DNA of 64,000 nt, taken from Bubalus kerabau (lineage: Eukaryota > Chordata > Mammalia > Artiodactyla > Bovidae). The notes below the pieces were generated by a model. The model searched no databases. It was not told the origin of the DNA and worked only from the letters and a program-made list of their open reading frames with translations. The stretch is taken from contig NC_073630.1 of the NCBI RefSeq assembly GCF_029407905.1, positions 47,579,001-47,643,000 of the forward strand, written 5' to 3'. A program made the position numbers and the translations under genes. This document shows positions 23,301 through 35,911 of this stretch, in pieces (the first letter of the stretch is position 1; each line of letters opens with the position of its first letter).

Positions 23301-26300
23301 ACACCCCTTGGTAATAACATGCATTCTAAAGCACTGTCCTGAGGTTTTAAACTTAGTAACCTAACTGGGAAAACTCACATGAAGGCAGAAACAGCCGGCA
23401 ACACCTTCTGTCTCCAGGCCATTTGAAGGAAGATGGGGAGCACTGAACACCTCTAAGAATTTCTCAAAAGTGAAGGTGTACTTGACATTGGTTTCTACTC
23501 ATGCCTGGTGCCTAAATATCAGCCACCTTGGAAACTGATCTCTGCAATTGCACCCCAGAGACTGGTGAGTACTTTTCATTTGTCCCCTTCTCTTTTCAGT
23601 AAGTTGCACATTTGCTTAAATCATTTCCTTGCTGCATCTCTCTAAATTCTCCATCATGGGAGTCTGATTGAAATGTCCAGCCTTCTCTATGACCCAGGAC
23701 TCTGGTAATGAATTAAGAGTTAACTGGAGTGCAAGTGAATGCGAGAGCTTGCCAAAAGATGGTTAGAAAATTTCATGACAATTAGCACTGATTTGCGCTA
23801 CAAGAATAGAAAAAAAAAAAGTTTTAAAGGAGAACAAAAAAAGCTACTCACACATACACAACCCCAAAAAAAGCCTTCTAGCACTGGCTGAAAATGATAC
23901 CATTGGATGACAGAAGAAACACACCAGATTAGCCAATTAGCATTCACCCAAGAAAAGCAAGCACTTTGAAGAGAGGGGAGAAAAGGAACCCATCAACTGT
24001 AATATCAGCTTTACAATAGCCCTGACTGTTTATCTACCCAAAGGAAATGCTACCTCCCCACTTTTTTTGTGACCCTCTCGACAATTCTGGGGGAAAAACT
24101 GTTAGTTCAACATTATCGCAAGCCAGAATATGACTCTATTTATGTGACAAGTTGACAACATACAATTTCATGCTTGTTGAACTGATCGGTGTTATATATT
24201 CACTGTGCATATTATGAAGCCTCACCATTATAAATATGAAACAGTATACACTTATTCAAAGTAACTCCAGCAGCGGCAATTTATAGCTAGGTTGTTTGTG
24301 CTCTTATGGAGCCCGTCGCCGCCTTAAGGGGCTGCAGCACGCAGAAACAGATGTGAAGTGTGACTCCGACCAAAATGGATTGACGATGACCTATGTGAGA
24401 GCAGGCTATTACATTTTGGTCTGCATGGCAGCTGACACTGGTTTGTATTTAGATATGTGACTGGTGAGAACACTGTGTCCTTAAAGCTCTGTTTAAACAC
24501 AGGCCAAGACATTTGTCTACTGGACTAATTATTTTACCACCCTGCTATGGCAAGTATCCCTTTTTTTTCCCCTTGAAAAAAAAAAGAATGTGAATGTGTA
24601 TGTATGCACACACACACACACACACACACGCAGGCAGGCACACAGTTCCACTATGCTGTGTAAAGTTACAGTCAGTACTTTAAAACTTGGTTGTGTCAAG
24701 TGAGTGCTGGCAAGAGTTCCAGAACGCCTGCATCACAGGGGTTGTACCACATTCGTGATCAGGTGCCTGGGAACAGTATAAGGCCACAAACCATCAAACC
24801 ATAAGCTGTCACAGCCAGTTTTTGGTTGAATCGTTTCCTCCTTTCTCTCCCCCTCTCTCTTTCTCTTAGCAAGCTTCAACCAATTTGCAAGTGTTCGCTT
24901 CCACAAGGACAAATTTGGAAGAGTGAAGAACAACACAATTTATCCAAATGTGGAAGGAAATGAGGGAACCAGGCGCCTTGCTAAAGCTAGATATCACAAA
25001 TTTGCATAAGTAGTTTCCCAACGACAGAGGTGCTATTCGGAACAAAATAAATTGCTTGTATTGTATGCAAGGGCACAAACCTTGACCAAGTTTGCAGTTG
25101 CTTCCCTGCTCCTACATTTCTTTAAGTACACCCAGATATTCCTGCCAAGAAGCCCAACTCTCTGTAGGTAGTGGCTCTCTGTAGGTAGATCTAAAACGTT
25201 TAATAGTCTATTTATTATTTCATTTAATTATTTGTTTTTAGGTAGACCTAAAAAGGTTATTGTTTAGCCTAAAAGTCTTCAACATCTGTATTTGACTATT
25301 AAGAAAAATAAACAAAAAATATTTGATGTATTAATCATGTTGCTCTAGGATTTTCTAGCAATTATTTCCCCCCCTTTCTGTTTATCTGCTTAAGAGTAAC
25401 ACTCTTAGTTTTCATTTTGAGATCGAGAAATGGAGTCACCGACCGGAATCTTGGCTTTCTTTCTAAAGATTTTAATTCTAGGGTTTTGGAACTTGCCCAT
25501 TCTAACAAAGTTTGCTATTCAAAATCTACATCTCTTTCTACTTTTCCTGTTGGACTGAAGTGAAGGTGTTGTTGGTCTGTCTAGTAAATCCAACCCACAA
25601 GATAACATAATCACATACATTCATTTCTCAGAGACCTTGGCGGTTCTTATCTCCTTGCTTTTATGATCTCTTATGAACAGCCAGGAATAGCAATTTGCAG
25701 CCTGTTTGTAAAGTCATCTTAGTCTGAACCTAGCCTTCTCCTCTTTTATCACACAGTGATATTCTGCAGCTAAATCCCATTTGCCACAGTAAAATTTGCT
25801 CTGAGCTCCATTTTAGAATAATGTGAGTATTCTCTGTGTGTATGGAACATATCAAACATGCAATGGAGGGCGATTATCATTTCAATGAACTATTTATTAA
25901 TAGAAGATAGTGTGTGTGCTTTGCTTAGATTTATTGATATGCTGCCCACCGTACATTGTAGCCTGAGGTTATTTAGTTCCTAGTCATTAGCGTCTCAGAC
26001 AAGCAGCTTTGTGGCTCTCACAGTTCCAGTTCTTTGTGCTTTGCTCAACTTTATTTTACCACCAGATCACCTAGAACCTTAAACATAAGGCTTGAGTTCT
26101 ATGTTAAATCAGAATTATTTCCTGTTAAGTGTTCCAAGCTCCCCATTTTTATTACCAGTTACTTTATTAAATCCTTAATAACATAGATAGAATAGTTAGT
26201 TAATTTGTGTGTTGAGCCATGGATGTTAATTTGTAAACATAATAACATACTGCAATCATTTGCATAATAGCATTTTAATCTTTTTAGTAAAAGCTGTAAT

Positions 26301-28031
26301 TCCCTACAAAGTACACTGCAGTAGAAACTAAGTGACTATTGGTAATAATACAAAAGGCCTTAAAATTCTGATCCTATTATAGTGTTGGAACATACCCAAA
26401 CTGCTTCCATAATCTCTGAAATGTTACTGTTCTCTGATTTAGGTGTCTGTGTCAAGAATAAAAATGAAGTATAACTGGTAGCAATAGACTATTTCCTAAA
26501 TGTAATTTAGTATTCACTAAGCACCAGCACTTTGCAAATAGCTCTGAGGCTTTCCTTCAAAGTTCAGAGCTCCAGCCCTGCATATTGTGTGAGAAACACC
26601 AAGGAACTCACTCTAAAACTCTATACTCTGCGCCGTAGTCAAGGCTCCGATAAATCATGCTGATGTGACACAGAGCAGGGGATCACCCATCAAGAATTTG
26701 GCCACTAATTCTCCCTTCTCCCAACCTGACCAGCCTGCTTTTACCTCCTTGAACTAACTGCTTCTGAGAAGTTTGGGAGAGAATGAAGAAGTGGGGGAAA
26801 TAGTTAACAAAGCTCCTTCTTAAAAAAAAAAAAAATAATGCTTTTGGGGGCTTGATCTCTAGAGCCCATTAACACCAATCACAAGACTGGCCCCCAAAAA
26901 GGTAAAAAACAAACAAACAAAATAAAAACCTAGTTTAAAAGTCAGGCCAAGTCATTTTACGCAAGATCTGGTAATTCATTAATCTATCCAGCTGCAAACC
27001 TTGAATGAATAACTTGCACTAGTAATGGGGATGGGCAGGTCTACGCAGCATCAGTGTTTAGAACTGGCAACTATGTGAATTATTCTATTACACAAGAACA
27101 AGTACAAAAAGAACAAGTACAAAAGTATCTCCTATCGTCATTTTGGGACAAATGGCATAATGGATGAGAAATCATTTATCATAGTAAAAAGTTGCCCTTG
27201 CTCAGATCAAGAGTGTGTATTTCCTTGTGTACCTCTCTCCCCTTTTCCTTGCTCTCATTCTACCTGCTTGTAATTCTGCATCTTTGGCAGGCTACAGTAA
27301 AACACAGTATCCTGCTTTGCTTTCAAAGTATACCTCAAGAGCACACAATCTTGAAAGTAACCTGAAAGGTTAAAGAAGAAGAAGAAAAAAATGATCCTTA
27401 CAAAACTGTTTTACACCATAGGCAATTCCTTTTATAAAACCCACAATAAAAGTGTTCGTTTCTAAAAGACTAGGCACATAATTATAAGGACAGATGAACC
27501 TTGTTAAAAATGTGAAGTCAGGGTGGAGAACAGTGGAAGAAAATTTGGCTGTTGGTCTTTAATGTTCCTTTTTTATCTGCTTTGTGTGTTGATCTCATTC
27601 AGAGGTGAGCCATCTGCTGGGCTGTGGTTCCACCACATTGCGTATAGATGGGGGACGAGGACAGACAGACCCTCTGTATAAGCACACTGTGCAAGCACAC
27701 ACGGTTGCTGTACAAATAGTTTGTCCACTGCAGTATCCTGCATCTTAATTACTTTAACCTCGACTAATATCTCTGAAGTAAATCTAAGAGGCAATGAGCC
27801 ACTTTTTCCTGAATGCTCTCCAAGTTTTCCTCCTTGTGGACATGGGTCTCCACTTTTCTGGCTCCAAAGATACCCAGGCAGAGTAATGTTCAGTTCAATG
27901 ACCCACTGGCAAGTTCAGGAGGTAGGAAAAACCTAGGATATGCCCATACAATGTCCATACCTACTTCTTGGAGTACCCAGAGTATTGAAGTAGTTGGTCT
28001 CTACCTCAAAAAGCACAAACTAGTACCTTCT
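23301..28031. other. SINE-free 4.7-kb block of intron 2
   Basis: No ruminant retroposon is recognisable. It contains a (CA)n at 24607-24628, poly-A at 26822, and the stretch 24120-24520, which looks unusually non-repetitive and includes a small CG-bearing core (CGTCGCCGCC near 24312). Possible conserved noncoding elements; no coding sequence recognised. Confidence 0.45.
24607..24628. repeat. (CA)n microsatellite
   Basis: About 11 CA units followed by CGCAGGCAGGCA. Confidence 0.9.
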
Positions 28032-28222
28032 GGGCTTCCTCAGTGGCTCAGCAGTAAAGAATCCTCCTGCCAATGCAGGAGTCATGGGTTCGATCCTTAG
28101 GTCAGGAAGATACCTTGGAGAAGGAAATGGTAACGCACTCCAGTATTATTATTTGTGAAATTGCATGGACAGGAGACTGGTGGGCTACAGTCCAAGGGGT
28201 CACAAAGAGGTGGACACAGCCT
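28032..28222 (+). mobile_element. Bov-tA SINE
   Basis: Head GGGCTTCCTCAGTGGCTCAG, B-box GGGTTCGATCC; body degraded (CAGTATTATTATTTGTG). Confidence 0.9.
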
Positions 28223-28297
28223 AAAGAATAAACAACAGAACCACTTTCTATCATCATTGTGACCAATAACACATATGGATTCTCACTTTCCAAATCG

Positions 28298-28568
28298 CAA
28301 ATGGTGCTAAAGTTGAAACTCCAGTACGTAGGCCACCTCATGCAAAGAATGGACTCATTGGAAAAGACTCTGATGCTGGGAGGGATTGGGGGCAGGAGGA
28401 GAAGGGGACGACAGAGGATGAGATGGCTGGATGGCATCACCGACTCGATGGACATGAGTTTGGATGAACTCCGGGAGTTGGTGATGGACAGGGAGGCCTG
28501 GCGTGCTGCAGTTCGTGGGGTCGCAAGGAGTTGGACACGACTGAGTGACTGAACTGAACTGAACTGAA
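28298..28568 (+). mobile_element. BovB LINE 3' end with open RT C-terminus
   Basis: The C-terminal part of the BovB ORF stays open to its natural stop (DSLEKTLMLGG ... RRRRGRQRMRWLDGITDSMD ... SWTRLSD, stop near 28552), followed by the GAACTGAACTGAACTGAA terminus. 5' truncated, hence inactive; little decayed. Confidence 0.9.
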
Positions 28569-28632
28569 GAACTGAATTTACTTCTGTGGAAAACAGCAGC
28601 AGACCTCATCTTTTGTAATCAAAACTTACACT

Positions 28633-28834
28633 GACCAAAGTGGTAAAGAACCTGCCTGCCAAAGCAGGAAACATGGGTTCAGTCCCTGGGTTGGGAAGAT
28701 CCCCTGGAAGAGGGCATGGCAGCCCACTCGATTATTCTTGCCTGGAGAATCCCACGGACAGATAAGCCTAGTGGGCTACAGTCCATGGGGTTGCAAAGAG
28801 TCAGACACGACTGAAGCAACTTAGCACACATGCA
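28633..28834 (+). mobile_element. Bov-tA SINE missing the first part of its head
   Basis: Begins inside the tRNA-like region (AGTGGTAAAGAACCTGCCTG) and runs through the body to ACACGACTGAAGCAACTTAG. Confidence 0.9.
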
Positions 28835-31416
28835 CAGTAACAAAAGCAACCACCAGGAAAGTTAGTGATGACGGTCACGGATGTCATGTAACCGGCATCC
28901 TGTGACTTATTTATTAGTACGGGTAGATGGCAACAGACATACCCCCGTGGATCAAAGCTCCTGAGCCATAATTTTCCAGTGGTCAGCATAATGGCAGCGA
29001 GGAAACAGGGTGATAAACCAGATGTTCCCAAGATAAGGCAGATGTTATCCAGGCAAGAAGTCTAAAACAGTCTTTAACTGAGGTGTGTAGAGGAACACAC
29101 ACACAAGAAACCTATTCAGTCTCCCTGTCAGATAAGCTGACAGTAGAAGTTGAAAATAAAGCTGTACACAGGCTGGGTCAGATTGTTGCTTCCTGATTTG
29201 TGACTCTCCAAGATGAACATCTAACTGATTTATACCCAGAATTTGGAATTTTGTGGTAGACTACAAATGCAAAGATAAGTACAACATAAATTTTTAAAAT
29301 ACTCCATAAGTCTCCATGAGTTTCAACATTCTTCAATGTTCTTATGTTACAGCCAATTATCTCCCCACTTAAAGGGCTATTATTTTCTTACTTGAAGTCT
29401 ATGTTCTCCGTAAGTGTCATTACCAAGTGCAGCAAAAATCTGGTTGAGGGCCATAAATTGAATTTAAATGACAAACATTTATTGATGGCAAATTGGAAAT
29501 TCCAGAAATCTTCAAGAAGTGATTATTGTAAATGAATTAGTTCTCTCAACATAACAAAGGAGAATTTATTCTCCTGATGATTAAATTAAGGGGAGGTGGT
29601 TTGGACACACATTTTTTCCCTCTGTTTGTTTTGTTAAAATTCTAAGAGGTTTGCCATTCATAGAAAAGTCTGCCTGACCACGGGCACAGTCAGAAGCAGG
29701 AATTCATTACCATGGAAGGCTACAGAATTTCCTCCAAGGAGACAAGTGAGAAAAAGCAGACACCATGTAAATGTGTGGATTGGGTTAAATATGTTCTGCC
29801 CCTGAGGCAGCAGGGAGATGGGAGCCCCTGTGTAAAATGACTCACAGTCCGAGAAAGTACTTCAGTTCCTAAAGGTGAGCAGACACTGAACCAGATAGAT
29901 ACTCATGAAGTTCTGATTCTCTTCGGAATATTTTCCAGTTGGCATGCTTTGCCAGCTCCCTCTCTAACCTAACTCATATTTGTCAGTACTCATGGAATTT
30001 TCCTGCGAGGTGCTTCAGGTTTTGTTCCCTGGACACCATCCCCTCTGCTGTCACCTTGTCCCTTCTCCGCACCTGCATCGCATGGGGTTTGGAATGCAGC
30101 AGAGCCTGCTGTCAGACGCCTTTACTTTTGGCTTCTCCATCTCTCTCACAATGATCAGAATGATCGTCTTTAAATACCGTCTCCATCACATTGCTCTCCT
30201 GCTAAAAATCTTCAGTAGCACCCTAATTGCTATTGTGGAAACTAAACATTTGCAACTGGGTTCTCATGACCTGGCATAATTTTGTACCCACCCTAAATCC
30301 AGACTTACTCCTCTTATTCCTGTGTTCCCATTAATACATAATTCACTTGAGTAAACCAAGATCTTCACTTTCATAACCTGTCCATGAAAACCCTTCACTC
30401 TTATTCTCTCATCAGCCTTGGTGACATTATTCTTGCTGATTCCCTCAATATATGCTAGAATACACACACACACACAAGTACATATGCAAACACATAGTCT
30501 TGCAATATTTGCCAAAAGCTAATATATATGTAGTATATAACCCCATGCATATAAATATACATGTGCGCATATGCATAAATATACACTGCATCACGTTGTC
30601 CTCCAGTTGCTGATATATATGAATACATACATGTATATGTATGCTTGTATGCACAGTCTTTTTCATTCTGTTCTAATCATTTATCATTTCACCATTTACC
30701 CTCCCAAACTAGAGGTGCTTTATATGTAGTTTTCACATTACCTAAGGCAGTTCATACCATCAATAAACATATGATAGTCAACCCATTCATAAGGTTGCAA
30801 TTATTTACTGAGTACATACTTTCTCCTGTTTTCTATGAAATCACCTAGAAGAACTTCAGTGAACAAGACAAGCTGGTTCTCTGTTCCCCAAATACTCAGC
30901 AGTTTTTTGAATAGCCAAGATTTTTTTTAACTTTTCATAGGTATATAATATATGCCCATTGTTGAAAAAATTGGACAACAAAGTTAAAGGAAAAAGTGTA
31001 AATTCATCTATATTTCCACCAGAATGATTGAATATTTTTGAAAGCTTTCATCCACCATTCCCTTGAAAGCATAAAACAGGACACCTTACAGACAAGAAAA
31101 CTGGAAACCATCTTTTTTTCTTTTACAAAAGTTCACAGTATCAGACCTTCCTGTGAGTTCCAGCAATTAGCCAATGTGAATGCAGGCCACAGCTGAGAGC
31201 CCTTCTCTCCACATTAGCAAAGGCAGACTTCAGAACATATTATGAGTAATGACCTAGAGACAGTTACATTCTCACTCTCGATGTTTTAAAGAAGCCCAAG
31301 TAGCTGCATTCAGAAGTAACAAGTCAATGAATGAAAGATGCCCATTCAGTGGAATCACAGAAGCATTAAAGCAGAGGTTAAAATAAAGCAGTGATGGGAA
31401 AAAAAGCAGTGATTGA
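28835..31416. other. intronic stretch, no gene
   Basis: 29940-30320 contains text reminiscent of an old mammalian repeat (TTGCTCTCCTGCTAAAAATC, TCTCATGACCTGGCATAATT). An AC/TATA-rich tract lies at 30465-30640. Nothing coding recognised. Confidence 0.4.
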
Positions 31417-31590
31417 ACTTCCTTGGTGGTCTAGTGGTTAAGGCTCTGCCTTCTAATGCAGGAGGTATGGGTTTGATCCCTAGTCAGGGAACTGGGATCC
31501 TATCCTACCTACCAGGGTGTGGCCAAAAATTATGAATAAATAAACATAGCATCATAAATCAACTATACTTTGATTTAAAAAAAATTAAAG
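31417..31590 (+). mobile_element. CHR-type SINE followed by an L1-like tail
   Basis: TTCCTTGGTGGTCTAGTGGT, B-box GGGTTTGATCC, then CAGGGAACTGGGATCC and GTGTGGCCAAAAATTATGAA. 31546-31590 (ATAAATCAACTATACTTTGA) resembles the artiodactyl L1 3' terminus. Confidence 0.75.
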
Positions 31591-33012
31591 CAGAGACAAG
31601 GTGGCCCACAAAGTCCCAGAAGAGCCAACGTGTTATTTAACCTACACTATGTGACCCATCTTTACACACTGCCATGCTTTAAAAGTACTCCTTTATTCTC
31701 CTTCTTTGAACAATGCACAAAGCAACAGAGAGAAGGAAGTTGTGTTGCAATATTCTGAAACATTAATCTTGCTACCAGTCGATCCAGGGACGGCATCCTG
31801 TTTTCCTGACACATGGATCAGATTCACTGGGCGCTGCACCTATAGGCCTTGTGCCCTGTTTCGCTGAATGGCTTTTGAATCATACCTGGTCACCTGCCTT
31901 TACACATCCAAACACAGGTTGTGCAAGCAGAGATCGCTGTTTGTGTGCCCAGTTACTCAACCAGCATGTACAATTGCGTGCATGCTCACCCTGCTCCCGT
32001 TCAGAAACTCACTGTTTCCCAAATCAGGACATTTCAATTTCATTCTTTTATTTTCTTCTTCTTATGTTACATAAACATTAACCTTAGACTCAAATGGATG
32101 GAAAAGGTCAAAGGAAGAAATTTCTATCTATTCCCAACATTTAAATATTCTGCAGTACTAAATGTAACTCTTAAATACCCTCTTTCTTCCTGCTTTGATG
32201 AGAATTCAGAAGCCCTGTGGCCAGTTTCCAGCAGTGTCATCAATGTGCTATTTGAGTCAGGGAAAAGTGTTGAACGACTCAGTGCCTTATTTTATTCTGG
32301 GAATCCGAGGTAGATAATGCTTGTTATTGGCAGATCAGAGGTGGCAGAGACCATGACTGTTGGGCTTGCTCAAGTACAAGGCCTTCACAAATGTGATGAG
32401 GCAGGATTTTGAGAACAGGAGGAGAGTGAGCGAGCACAGGTGAAAGTCCGCTGTGACAGGCTTAAAGTCACAGGCGCTGGGAATACCTGGGGTGACGCAG
32501 CTTTGGGAGAAGCAACGTGCAAAGCTGTAGCCATTCAAGGGTTATTTATTCTGTTGCCTACAGAGCTTCTTCATAGGGGACAACACAGTTTTAGAATTCC
32601 ACCTATGCTCAAAACACACTTTTCTTTTTCCATTATACAAAAGATGTCTAAGTTTAACACTAGAAGGTAAAGAGTAGAGGCATTTTTTCTCTATACAAAT
32701 GCTGAGAATGCTGCTGGGTGTAACGCTGCTGCCACACATGGCCTTATTACCCTTTAATCCACAAAGAAGAATGGGTTTTGTGACATCAGAGAAAATGTTA
32801 TGGGGACTTATATATACAGTCATGTTTTTGCTGTCTGCCACTAAGAGAATTTCTGACATATCACTCCTGAGGCCCTGGGCATCTCAATAATTTTATATGG
32901 CTTCTAAGTCTTTGTATCCTGTATCTTAACTTTATTTTCTCTCTCAGAAATCTGACCAATTCATCTTTAGAGTTTTCTAAAAATTGCGAGTAACTATTTT
33001 TTTTTAAAAAAC
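31591..33012. other. intronic stretch, no gene
   Basis: Several overlapping frames of 60-130 codons (e.g. 31921-32313 plus, 32542-32859 minus) exist on both strands, with no recognisable domain. They are best read as chance open frames. Confidence 0.4.
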
Positions 33013-33013
33013 A

Positions 33014-33232
33014 GGGTTTCTCCACCTCAGCACTGTGGTCATTTGGGGTCAAATGAGTCTTTGTTGTAGGGAGTCATCCTGTGCCTTGCAGGATGTTAAA
33101 CAACATCTCTGGTTTCTACCTGCTAATTGCCAGCAGCATCCCCCTGCCCCCAGTCCTGACAATTAAACATCCCTCCAGACAATACTAAATATCCCCAGGT
33201 AGACAAAATTGCCTTTGGTTGAGAACCACTGG
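33014..33232 (-). mobile_element. MER20 hAT DNA transposon (ancient)
   Basis: Nearly full length: terminal repeats AGGGTTTCTCCACCTC and GGTTGAGAACCACTG, with internal TTGTTGTAGGGAGTCATCCT and CAGACAATACTAAATATCCC, as in the MER20 consensus of about 219 bp. Non-autonomous and immobile. Confidence 0.8.
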
Positions 33233-33338
33233 TTTAAAATGACCTAATAACAGGTTAAATGAATAAACCTTGTGTTTAGAGTGTTGAAAACAATTCTGTC
33301 AGTGGTAGAAAGTTACATAGGAAAACAAAAGGGGTGTC

Positions 33339-33614
33339 TTGGAGAAGGCAATGGCACCCCACTCCAGTACTCTTGCCTGGAAAATCCCATGGACGGAGGA
33401 GCCTGGTGGGCTGTAGTCCATGGGGTCGCGAAGAGTCAGACACGACTGAGCTACTTCACCTTCACTTTTCACTTTCATGCATTGCAGAAGGAAATGGCAA
33501 CCCATTCCAGTGTTCTTGCCTGGAGAATCCCAGGGACGGGGGAGCCAGGTGGGCTGCCGTCTATGGGGTCACACAGAGTCGGACACGACTAAAGTGACTT
33601 AGCAGCAGCAGCAT
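33339..33614 (+). mobile_element. Bov-A2 SINE
   Basis: GGAGAAGGCAATGGCACCCC start, dimer with the ACTTCACCTTCACTTTTCAC linker, AGCAGCAGCAGC end. Little diverged. Confidence 0.95.
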
Positions 33615-33795
33615 GTAGATACAGCATCCATAGATATCTAACTAGTTGCCAAACCAAGTCCTCTGAAAATGTTAATGGGAAGTACCTCATCCAGGTGTCA
33701 CAAAATGAAATTCAGGGACACAGGTCACAAAAAAAGGTTGTATTTGCAACCAGCCCACCAGGGAGGCACCAACTACCATGCCACCACCCCCTCCA

Positions 33796-33796
33796 A

Positions 33797-33823
<27 letters not shown>
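33796..33823. repeat. (CA)14 microsatellite
   Basis: Uninterrupted CA run of 28 bp. Confidence 0.95.
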
Positions 33824-33827
<4 letters not shown>

Positions 33828-34384
33828 CGTTTTAGTTATTCCCTAACCATCCTCTGCAAAATGCATGGCATTCACCCAATATGAAATAGCCGATTTTTAG
33901 ATAAGAGGTCTATGGAGATGAACATTTTTAAAAGTACTGTTTATTTAATGCAGCATGACTTAAAATGGGCCTGTAACCTGACAAGTGTACTGAATGAGGA
34001 ATGTTCAATTTACCAGTTCGAACCAGCCAAGTCCTCACATGAACTTTCCGAGACCCGGCTGAGAAGCCTGGGAAAGTATAACTAACCACAAACCCTCAGT
34101 GTTTCCTCCACCTGATTCCTCCTCCCCAGCCTTAACTCCATTACCTTAAGCACTCTTCTAAGACCCACTTAATGCTCCAGACGTATTATAAAATCTTAGC
34201 CGCTGACAGAATCTACAGCCACCTCAGCGCACCAGCTATATACCTGCTTCCATGTCAACCAACACTGAAAGCAAAGATTCTGTTCTATTTTTAAATATAT
34301 TGAGCAAAGAAGCAGCTTGATATGTCTTTGTAAAGGATGGCTGTCACCCAAATTCAGTTATTCTATTTTTAATCAATGATAATA

Positions 34385-34575
34385 GACCTTGAAGTCAGAT
34401 ACACCTGGGGTTCAAATCCCACGTCTGTGTCAATGGTGTGATTTGGGGAAAATCACTTAGCCTCTGTTAAACTCACTGTCAGCATATGTAAAATGAGAAT
34501 CACAAGAATAGTACCTAAACAATAACAGGTTGTTTTGAGGGACGAGCGTGATGACATATGTAAAGCAAAAGTGTT
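34385..34575 (+). repeat. MIR SINE
   Basis: Clear MIR order: GGTTCAAATCCCACGTCTG, AATCACTTAGCCTCTGTTAA, ATATGTAAAATGAGAATCAC, then the tail AGGTTGTTTTGAGGGACG. Confidence 0.8.
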
Positions 34576-34650
34576 CCAAGAGGTTGGCCACTTTGTTATT
34601 ACTATTACTGCTGAATCTACCATATTCATCCGTCACTCACTGCTCATGAA

Positions 34651-34806
34651 ACACTTATTCAACACCTTCTGTGTGCTGGAAAAACTCAGTAAATATTGTA
34701 AAATGGGTTTTCTTAATGACTCAATAAACATTTATTCAGTGCCTTTTATGTGCTGGGTGCTGGAAAAACTCAATAAATATTGTAAAATTGGTTTTCTTAA
34801 TGACTC
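34651..34806 (+). repeat. two-copy tandem duplication (about 80 bp unit)
   Basis: A unit running from ACACTTATTC (34651) through GTGCTGGAAAAACTC to CTTAATGACTC (34722) recurs from ACATTTATTC (34728) to 34806. The last 50 bp of each (34673-34722 and 34757-34806) differ at only two positions. The second copy has an extra GTGCTGG. The source looks like an L2-type tail (TTATTCAGTGCCTTTTATGT). Confidence 0.9.
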
Positions 34807-35731
34807 GAGATTTCAACCAAACAACATTGAAGTGTAAGAAGTGTCTCTGCTGGTAGATAAAAAATAATTTTATAGCACTTTGTATGAATCCTGGCTCATG
34901 GTAGGTAGAAAATGTTGCATGAGAATGGTGGCGCCAGAGGTGCCGACACTGAAAACGAGTTGATTCGACAATCCTAACTCATTTTACTTGCTAGAGTGAC
35001 CACTTCATTTCTCCCCATAAGAGATCATTCATTTTCAAGTAAATGAGCACTGATCTTGTGAGAAAGAACTTCTTTTCTCAAAGTAACACTTTAATAGGTA
35101 CAGATTAACATTCTTTATTATAGGGTAGGCTTATAATAAAGAGTCTAAAGTCTGGGAGGTAATTTTCACTACTGAAAGGTAAATTAATTTTGACTAAATT
35201 ATAAGTAAATACCAGAGTAGTTGGGTGTAGAAGTTCTCATAATATAAATAAATCAGAGTTATGATCAAAATATAATATTAATAGTAAAAAAAAAAAAACA
35301 ACCCTGTCTACTATTTTATAAACCTACTTTGTAAAATGAGTAAAGGTAGACCTAACCCTTTGGTTAAATGGAAATACATTCTTTTACATTTTACATTAGG
35401 TACCGTTTTCTGTGGGAAATAGACAGGAAAAAAACAGGTTTAGTCATTTGCTCTTCTTTGTCATTCATTCTTTCACAATCTCTTAATATTTCAACAGAGT
35501 TTGATACACTCTGTTATGGGTCCTCAGGGCCTTAATTCTCAAAAAAAAAAAAAAAGCCATTTGTTTTCCAAATATTGTTTTTCCACAAAATAGGAAGTAC
35601 CTAACTATGATTAAAAAGTCTTTTGGTGACAGCAAAGCAAGAACCCATTATGTTTTCGGGCCAATAATCATGTTAGCATGGCCTAAACCAAGTTCAATGA
35701 GAAATTAGTTTTCCCGAAGGGCTGTCCTTAC

Positions 35732-35911
35732 CTCAAATATGTTTGAAGGCTCGTTGTTGTACTGATTAGATATTATTTCTGATTGGTCACTGCACCACTT
35801 GAGTCCACCCAGAAAGCTGTCTGTATCCAAGTCGTTCACGTCTAGTTCAGAAAGGTCAAGTTCAGGAAGATCTGGGCAAAGAGGCTGGTCTTCACCAACC
35901 AGAGCAGCACA
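35732..35911 (-). CDS. PPARGC1A: PPARGC1A exon 2 (acidic activation domain)
   Basis: This is a complete internal exon of 180 nt, 60 codons, phase 0 at both ends. The acceptor (pyrimidine tract, then CCTGCAG) lies just above 35911 and the donor GTAAGG just below 35732. It encodes residues 17-76 of the canonical isoform, starting CAALVGEDQPLC and ending NNEPSNIFE. The middle, DLPELDLSELDVNDLDTDSF, is the acidic and leucine-rich N-terminal activation domain that in this family recruits SRC-1 and CBP/p300-type acetyltransferases. No stop, frameshift or substitution suggests loss of function. Both first exons in this window (41255 and 55552) end in phase 0 and can splice here, so the exon is common to canonical and 1b transcripts. 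The next exon is not in the window. Confidence 0.98.

Larger units (their letters stand above)
1..35731 (-). other. PPARGC1A: PPARGC1A intron 2, 5' part (continues beyond position 1)
   Basis: From the exon 2 donor at 35731 to the window edge there is no PGC-1alpha coding sequence. Exon 3, expected to begin KIDEENEANLL, is absent. A very long intron 2 is normal for this gene. It is densely filled with ruminant retroposons, listed individually. Short open frames here map to repeats or to random AT-rich sequence. Confidence 0.85.

Noticed and set aside
28298..28552. Basic RRRRGRQRMRW frame as a host nucleic-acid-binding gene
   Set aside because: It is the C-terminus of the BovB reverse transcriptase, 5' truncated.
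31921..32313. 130-codon plus-strand frame
   Set aside because: Composition looks random; other frames of 60-105 codons exist nearby on both strands; no known motif.
1..35731. PPARGC1A exon 3 or the liver-type first exon inside intron 2
   Set aside because: No sequence encoding KIDEENEAN is present; I could not identify a hepatic first exon with confidence from sequence alone.
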